A stretch of DNA of 14,275 nt, from contig JBJXDT010000058.1 in NCBI GenBank assembly GCA_046153505.1, forward strand, positions 1 through 14,275, given 5' to 3'. The translations under genes and the position numbers were made by a program. The notes below the pieces were generated by a model. That model was not told where the DNA came from, did no database searches, and saw nothing but the letters and a program-made list of their open reading frames with translations. The DNA comes from JBJXDT01 sp046153505 (GTDB taxonomy: Bacteria; Pseudomonadota; Gammaproteobacteria; Burkholderiales; Methylophilaceae). Shown one piece after another: positions 7,763 to 11,930 of this stretch (its first letter is position 1; every line of letters begins with the position of its first letter).

Positions 7763-8707
7763 TTACAGTTTCGAAAATGTACCGCGCTGGCGTAGTAATT
7801 CGCGATGCAATTTTGGGTGCTTTTCAAATGGTTCGCGGCCATGCAGCCAAAATAAGTTGTTCAGCAGAATCATTTGTCCCGTTGGTAATGTTAACAATTT
7901 AGTACCTGCAGAGTTTTCCATTGAGTCTGACATATTTTTTAGCCATAGTGAATGTTCAATCGTTTCAGGGCAAACAAATTGGTCAATAAAGCAGATGCAA
8001 GGTTGGTCATTTTGTAGAAAGAAGGTGCGACGATTAATGGTTTGCCCAACATTTTTAGAGGCAGGGGATTTATAAGTGAACTCATAACTTGCTAAAGGGT
8101 GTTTTGAGTATTTTTCTAGCTCTTCCCAATCATCTAAATGTAGCAAGCGTGATTCACCGCCCGTGGCATTTTTTTCGTCAAACTTCATCATTAATAACCA
8201 ATCCGTTGGCTCATCAACAAATGTGCCATCAGTATGCAATGTAAATAGGCGATATGCCTGTCTTAAATATGAATCGCTCTCATCAGTATCTTGCACTACA
8301 AAGCGTGCGTAAAAGGTGCCGCTCATTGAGTCAAAATTGGTCGGACCAACTAAGTGGCTCATCGCGGTACTTAGTTTTACATAATCTTCTGTAGCGGTTG
8401 TTTCATCTTGTACACCAATGGTAAAGCCCCCAGTTAGGCGATCTTTTAAAATGGCACGTACACTGGTTTGAAAATCTGCATCTAAACAATCTAGCAGTAT
8501 TTTTGCGATGATAAACCGCATCATTGGCGTATATTCCAGGTTTTGGCTATCTATATGGTTTGTTTTTTCTAAAAAGTTGCGCACAATGCCAGCATCCAAC
8601 TCAATATGGCACAAACGCGCTAGCAGAGGGTGTGGCGTGATAGCATATCCCCTACCTTTACGTAAATGTTTTTCGTTAGCGTGTTTAAAATGTAATGGCG
8701 CATTCAT
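7763..8707 (-). CDS. csiD: Glutarate 2-hydroxylase (Fe(II)/2-oxoglutarate dioxygenase CsiD/GlaH)
   Basis: A cytosolic non-heme iron dioxygenase that turns glutarate into L-2-hydroxyglutarate while converting 2-oxoglutarate and O2 to succinate and CO2. The 314-residue protein matches the E. coli enzyme (about 325) along its length. It shows MSGTFYARFVV (128-138), DSYLRQ (145-150), the iron motif LHTDGTF (H158, D160), LLHLDDWE (188-195), IDQFV (241-245), and NNLFWLHGR with the third iron ligand H289. LLRQRG (304-309) carries the arginines expected to bind 2-oxoglutarate. All catalytic residues are present. The ATG is preceded by CAGGA nine bases upstream. It is the first gene of the operon and the one directly under the promoter at about 8808-8834. 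In E. coli it acts at the end of lysine-to-glutarate breakdown. Confidence 0.95.
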   Translation of the reverse strand: MNAPLHFKHANEKHLRKGRGYAITPHPLLARLCHIELDAGIVRNFLEKTNHIDSQNLEYTPMMRFIIAKILLDCLDADFQTSVRAILKDRLTGGFTIGVQDETTATEDYVKLSTAMSHLVGPTNFDSMSGTFYARFVVQDTDESDSYLRQAYRLFTLHTDGTFVDEPTDWLLMMKFDEKNATGGESRLLHLDDWEELEKYSKHPLASYEFTYKSPASKNVGQTINRRTFFLQNDQPCICFIDQFVCPETIEHSLWLKNMSDSMENSAGTKLLTLPTGQMILLNNLFWLHGREPFEKHPKLHRELLRQRGTFSKL

Positions 8708-8728
8708 AGTTCTGATTCCTGATAATTA

Positions 8729-8762
8729 CCAAAAAGTGAAAGTAGTTTATGACCACTTTTGG
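8729..8762. promoter_or_regulatory. Inverted repeat in the csiD leader
   Basis: CCAAAAAGTG (8729-8738) and CACTTTTGG (8754-8762) form an inverted repeat of about nine matched bases with one extra A in the left arm and a loop of about 15 bp. It begins 21 bp before the csiD ATG and covers most of the leader between the proposed promoter and the ribosome site. It could be an operator or an RNA hairpin affecting translation. There is no run of U after it, so it is not a typical terminator. Confidence 0.4.
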
Positions 8763-8792
8763 CATTAGACAATGGCAATCTAACGCCATTTA

Positions 8793-8809
8793 ATTCAGTA
8801 TTTCTGAAT
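8793..8809. promoter_or_regulatory. Dyad ATTCAG-N5-CTGAAT, candidate operator of the csiD operon
   Basis: A perfect 6-bp inverted repeat with a 5-bp centre. Inside it, TCAGTATTTCTGA (8795-8807) fits the LysR recognition form T-N11-A with dyad symmetry. It overlaps the end of, and lies just downstream of, the proposed csiD -10 box, where a bound protein would block transcription. The co-transcribed LysR protein is the obvious candidate binder; this is inferred. Confidence 0.45.
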
Positions 8810-8834
8810 AATAACAAACTGTGCTGTTTGTCAG
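8808..8834 (-). promoter_or_regulatory. Possible sigma70-like promoter of csiD
   Basis: Read on the minus strand, CTGACA (complement of 8829-8834, five of six matches to TTGACA) is followed after 15 bp by TATTAT (complement of 8808-8813, five of six matches to TATAAT). The spacer is two bases short of ideal, which suits a regulated promoter. A start near 8801 would give a leader of about 95 bases. Confidence 0.4.
8814..8831. promoter_or_regulatory. Dyad ACAAAC-N6-GTTTGT, candidate operator of the csiD operon
   Basis: A perfect 6-bp inverted repeat around a 6-bp centre. It fills the spacer between the proposed -35 and -10 boxes and is centred about 21-22 bp (roughly two helical turns) from the neighbouring dyad at 8793-8809. 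Two adjacent different dyads suggest a two-site operator or two regulators. Confidence 0.42.
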
Positions 8835-8906
8835 CAACCAAAATGATCTTAGTATAAGTGCAAGAAATTGTCCTAATCTGGCCGAAAGTAGGCAGTAAAC
8901 GTAGGA

Positions 8907-8958
8907 AATTTGTGGCTTTGTTAGACTAATTAGTAAGTAATTCATACAATTTGTGGCT
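8907..8958. repeat. Pair of 11-bp direct repeats (AATTTGTGGCT)
   Basis: AATTTGTGGCT occurs at 8907-8917 and again at 8948-8958, 41 bp apart in the same orientation. Both lie within 120 bp of the tRNA-Arg fragment. Direct repeats of this size beside an attachment site resemble integrase or excisionase arm-type sites. No other role is evident, and the stretch has no gene. Confidence 0.4.
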
Positions 8959-8983
8959 GTAAATCAATCTGGTGAGATTTACA
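8958..8983. repeat. Perfect 8-bp inverted repeat next to the tRNA fragment
   Basis: TGTAAATC (8958-8965) and GATTTACA (8976-8983) are exact inverted copies with a 10-bp centre. The left arm abuts the second direct repeat. An AT-rich tract (about 8984-9012) separates it from the tRNA fragment. It may be a binding site near an attachment core; there is no U-run to make it a terminator. Confidence 0.4.
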
Positions 8984-9023
8984 AAGTATTGATTTAATTA
9001 ATAAATTTTACCAAAAAGCCACC

Positions 9024-9069
9024 CTACGAACCAAGGGGGTCAGGAGTTCGAATCTTTTCGGGCACGCCA
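9024..9069 (+). pseudogene. 3' half of a tRNA-Arg(ACG) gene; candidate attachment site
   Basis: Reading rightward there is an anticodon loop CTACGAA (9024-9030, anticodon ACG with the conserved T33 and A37). It is followed by an anticodon-stem strand CCAAG (9031-9035), a variable region of 6 nt, a T arm AGGAG-TTCGAAT-CTTTT (9042-9058, two G-U pairs) and a 3' acceptor strand CGGGCAC (9059-9065). Discriminator G and CCA end it at 9069. The five bases before the loop (CCACC) cannot pair with CCAAG, and no D arm or 5' acceptor strand lies upstream, so only the 3' half exists. A half that starts at the anticodon loop and ends at CCA is the usual duplicate left by tRNA-targeting integrases. The variable region is one base longer than normal, perhaps decay. 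Confidence 0.75.
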
Positions 9070-9077
9070 TAAAAATC

Positions 9078-9103
9078 AAAGGGTTAGCTAAGTCTAGCTC
9101 TTT
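9078..9103 (+). terminator. Terminator-like hairpin after the tRNA fragment
   Basis: AAAGGGTTAG (9078-9087) can pair with CTAGCTCTTT (9094-9103) across a 6-nt loop, giving a 10-bp stem with two G-U pairs. It starts 9 bp after the CCA of the tRNA half and is followed by ATCATTT rather than a solid U-run. It would fit the original terminator of the tRNA-Arg gene and would also insulate the rightward operon. Confidence 0.5.
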
Positions 9104-9265
9104 ATCATTTCTGCAACTTATTTAGATTGTAGCTATCCCGTTGCGACGCCTCTTGGCAAGTGTTTACATGCAAAACACAACGTTTAAACACACTAATTTT
9201 GTAATCAGTAGTGCATTAACGCACAATTCGCTACAATCACGCTAACACCACAGCGCGAGATCGCT
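9104..9265 (+). promoter_or_regulatory. Upstream region of the gspA-like operon
   Basis: This 162-bp stretch must hold the promoter of the rightward operon. Candidate elements are TTGGCA (9153-9158), TTTACA (9163-9168) and TACAAT (9232-9237), but none pairs with a second good box at 16-18 bp, so no promoter is assigned. GTGCATTAACGCAC (9211-9224) is a 14-bp imperfect palindrome (12 of 14 symmetric) and a possible operator. Confidence 0.35.
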
Positions 9266-10927
9266 ATGTATCAAAATTATTTTGGGATGACAGAGGCGCC
9301 ATTTTCTATCGCGCCTAACCCTCGCTACCTATATATGAGCTTAAGGCATCAGGAAGCCTTGGCTACACTGCTTTATGGTCTTAGCTGTGATGGTGGTTTT
9401 GTGCTACTTACAGGTGAAGTGGGCGCTGGAAAAACGACTATTTGCCGTTGCCTGCTAGAACAAATTCCAGAAAACTGTGATGTCGCCTATATTTTCAATC
9501 CTAAGCTCACTGTGATGGAGTTGCTCTCAACAGTTTGTGACGAATTCCATATCAAATATCCAAAAAACACCACAAGCAACAAACAGTTCGTTGATTTAAT
9601 TAATGATTATTTATTGAAATCCCATGCCAATGGCAGGAAAGCAGTTTTAATTATTGATGAGGCACAGAACCTTTCAGCGGAGGTTTTGGAACAAATGCGC
9701 TTGCTGACCAACTTGGAAACTAATGAACGTAAATTATTGCAAATTTTGCTGATAGGCCAGCCTGAATTATCGGAAATGCTGGCACGCCCAGATTTGCGCC
9801 AGTTAGCACAACGCGTTGTAGCCAGATACCATCTTAAGCCACTGACTAAAATTGAGGTCCGCGCTTATGTGAAATTTAGGCTTGAAATGGCTGGGGTAAT
9901 ACGCCCTATTTTTTCTGATGCGGTTTTAAACAAGTTATACCGACTAAGCGGCGGTGTGCCACGGTTGATTAACTTGCTTTGCGACAGAGCATTGCTAGGT
10001 ACGTTTGTACAAGGCAAAGACCGTGTGAACAAGTCCACGCTCACACAAGCAGCACGTGAGATGCAAAACCCAAGCTCAACGTCTCAAGCCATGGATTTAA
10101 AATTACTTTTACTAGGCTTGGCTTTGCTTATTGGCAGTGTTTTCGCCATATTTTATTTCCAGCACCACACACCAACTAACATTGAGGAAAAGAATCAAAT
10201 TGTTAGTCCAACTTCAGCAAATACAATCGCGCTTCCGCACAAAGTTGTAGAGGCCGAAAAGCAACCTGAAGCCAAACAAATTAAACAAGAAGAAGGCTTG
10301 CCTTCAACAATCATTCTACCTGTCGAAGAGACATACTTGCATAGCAAGGAAACAGCCAACGCAACACTACTTCGCGCTTGGGGAATTCAATATCAGGAAG
10401 GCGCACAAATTTGCCCTCAGGTTAGAGCGCTAGGTTTGCGCTGCTGGTCTATGCGTGGCGGCCTAGAGGAATTGCGCCAATTGGGTGTTCCAGCGACGCT
10501 AGAGATGCTAAGTGCAGATGGAGAGAAATTTTATGTCACACTTACTAAGCTTGACAATCAAACAGCTACATTCGATCTTGGCACAAAAAAAGCTTTAGTA
10601 AGTCTTAGCCCACTTGCATTCCAGTGGACTGGAAATTATTCTGTTTTAACGAGGCTACCTGCAGATGTTCATGAGAATATCGGCTATGATGAACGCGGGG
10701 CTTCCGTGGAATGGTTGAGAGCACATCTTGCAATTGTACAAGGTTGGCAAGTGGGTAATGAAGCAGCAATTTTTAATGAAGAACTCAAACGTCGGGTTCA
10801 GCAGTTTCAGCTATCTCAGGGTCTTGTGCCCTATGGATATGCTGGGCCAAAAACCTTTTTACGTCTAAGCGCGCTATCGGATGCTTCTGCACCGCGATTA
10901 TCCTCCGAAACTCAGGGAATAAAGTAA
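9266..10927 (+). CDS. gspA: GspA/ExeA-like membrane ATPase with peptidoglycan-binding domain
   Basis: A 553-residue inner-membrane protein of the GspA/ExeA family. In Aeromonas, ExeA with ExeB binds peptidoglycan and helps assemble the secretin through the cell wall; MshM is a related ATPase of the MSHA pilus. The cytoplasmic AAA domain shows the family opening (YFGMTEAPFSIAPNPRYLY, 5-23), Walker A GEVGAGKTT (50-58) and Walker B AVLIIDEAQ (126-134). The sensor-like IGQPEL (163-168) and LSGGVPRLINLLCDRALL (227-244) follow. One membrane segment lies at about 278-297, then a charged linker. Next comes a conserved extracytoplasmic region (about 367-465, LLRAWGIQYQEGAQICPQVR) that resembles the C39-peptidase-like part of GspA proteins. 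A C-terminal peptidoglycan-binding motif follows (about 480-535, VEWLRAHLAIVQGW and AGPKTFLRL). It is co-transcribed with gspB 3 bp downstream. Confidence 0.88.
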   Translation: MYQNYFGMTEAPFSIAPNPRYLYMSLRHQEALATLLYGLSCDGGFVLLTGEVGAGKTTICRCLLEQIPENCDVAYIFNPKLTVMELLSTVCDEFHIKYPKNTTSNKQFVDLINDYLLKSHANGRKAVLIIDEAQNLSAEVLEQMRLLTNLETNERKLLQILLIGQPELSEMLARPDLRQLAQRVVARYHLKPLTKIEVRAYVKFRLEMAGVIRPIFSDAVLNKLYRLSGGVPRLINLLCDRALLGTFVQGKDRVNKSTLTQAAREMQNPSSTSQAMDLKLLLLGLALLIGSVFAIFYFQHHTPTNIEEKNQIVSPTSANTIALPHKVVEAEKQPEAKQIKQEEGLPSTIILPVEETYLHSKETANATLLRAWGIQYQEGAQICPQVRALGLRCWSMRGGLEELRQLGVPATLEMLSADGEKFYVTLTKLDNQTATFDLGTKKALVSLSPLAFQWTGNYSVLTRLPADVHENIGYDERGASVEWLRAHLAIVQGWQVGNEAAIFNEELKRRVQQFQLSQGLVPYGYAGPKTFLRLSALSDASAPRLSSETQGIK

Positions 10928-10930
10928 ACG

Positions 10931-11737
10931 ATGTCTTATATTCTAGACGCGCTAAAAAAATCTGAACAGCAAAGGCTACGAAGCAAGGGTGGATCTATTC
11001 ATGCGCCAATGATTGCACCTTATGCCGAAAAATCAAACTCGTTTTTAATGTATGTGCTAATCGCTATTATTTTCATCGGATTAACTTTGCTAGTCATATC
11101 AATGCAACCTTGGCGACATGATCAAAAAAATCCTGTAAGAAATATCGACGAGACTGCCACAGCTCCACAGCCACAAAGTTTTCCTGAGCAAGCCCAAAAT
11201 ACCCAAACCAATAATCCTATTGCAGCCCCGATTGTAAGACCAATGGTGGGGCAAATCCCTGCGCCAACTATTACGCCCAATGTAAAAATGGCTAAAAGAA
11301 TTTCTAAAGAAGCCATTCAACCAACCCCTGCCAAATCGGTAGAAGCTGCACATGAAACCACAGCAAGCAAGGCTAATGAAAAGGAAATTGCTGCGCCGCA
11401 AGCAACTCAAGCAACTCAAGCAAACAATAGCGCTTCGGAGAAGTCTACTTCTACTGAAGATACGATAGTTTCAGAATCGCACTCAAATGAAATATCTTTG
11501 CATAATAGACTGCTAGAAATATCCGAACTGCCTCAAGACATCCAACAAGACATCCCAGACATTTCGATTGCTGGCTATGTGTTTTCTGAAAATCCCAAAG
11601 AAAGATCCGTAGGTATAAATGGCCGGTTGTTGCAAGAAGGAGATTACTTAAAACAAGGAGTCAGGTTAGTTCATATCGCGCCCGAAGGGTTAATTTTTAG
11701 CTACAAAGACTATCATTTCCGCCAAAGCTTGCAATAA
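10931..11737 (+). CDS. gspB: GspB-like general secretion pathway protein
   Basis: A 268-residue bitopic inner-membrane protein that pairs with GspA/ExeA. The N-terminus MSYILDALKKSEQQR is the hallmark of the family. One membrane segment lies at about 38-58. It is followed by a long Pro/Ala/Gln/Thr-rich periplasmic linker (about 60-195) and a folded C-terminal GspB domain (about 198-266: ISIAGYVFSENPKERSVGIN, then LLQEGDYLKQGVRLVHIAPE). The linker gene segment holds two exact 9-bp copies GCAACTCAA at 11402-11419 (encoding ATQ-ATQ), a small sign of repeat slippage. The gene starts 3 bp after gspA, so the two are translated together. In known systems the pair guides secretin assembly through peptidoglycan. 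No secretin is in the window. Confidence 0.85.
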   Translation: MSYILDALKKSEQQRLRSKGGSIHAPMIAPYAEKSNSFLMYVLIAIIFIGLTLLVISMQPWRHDQKNPVRNIDETATAPQPQSFPEQAQNTQTNNPIAAPIVRPMVGQIPAPTITPNVKMAKRISKEAIQPTPAKSVEAAHETTASKANEKEIAAPQATQATQANNSASEKSTSTEDTIVSESHSNEISLHNRLLEISELPQDIQQDIPDISIAGYVFSENPKERSVGINGRLLQEGDYLKQGVRLVHIAPEGLIFSYKDYHFRQSLQ

Positions 11738-11930
11738 GCAATACAGTGGGCAGAAGCACAAAGACCAACACATACTTAAACTAGCAACAATCAGACATTT
11801 CAAACTTCAGTGATTTTTAATTAGCACTTAATTATTCACAGGAATTGCCGTTATACCCTCATAAATAGCACAAAGCATTGTCGTACAAATAAGTGCGTAC
11901 TGTTTTGCTAATCGATTTGAGGATAATTAG
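11738..11930 (+). other. Intergenic spacer between gspB and the GspE-like ATPase
   Basis: This 193-bp gap holds no reading frame of note. It contains an AT-rich tract with TAATTA at 11818-11823 and 11829-11834 (11-bp period, UP-element-like) and a clear ribosome site GAGGA (11919-11923) seven bases before the next ATG. No strong promoter pair and no clear terminator were found. The ATPase gene may be transcribed from gspA or from a weak promoter here. Confidence 0.4.

Noticed and set aside
8769..8787. Minus-strand sigma54-like promoter (TGGCG...TTGCC) upstream of csiD
   Set aside because: The GG and GC elements are separated by 9 bp instead of the required 10, and the match to TGGCAC is incomplete.
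8940..9069. A complete functional tRNA gene
   Set aside because: No D arm or 5' acceptor strand is present upstream, and the bases before the anticodon loop cannot form the anticodon stem.
11402..11419. Short 9-bp tandem repeat as a mobile or regulatory element
   Set aside because: It is two in-frame copies encoding ATQ within the low-complexity linker of GspB, best explained by replication slippage.
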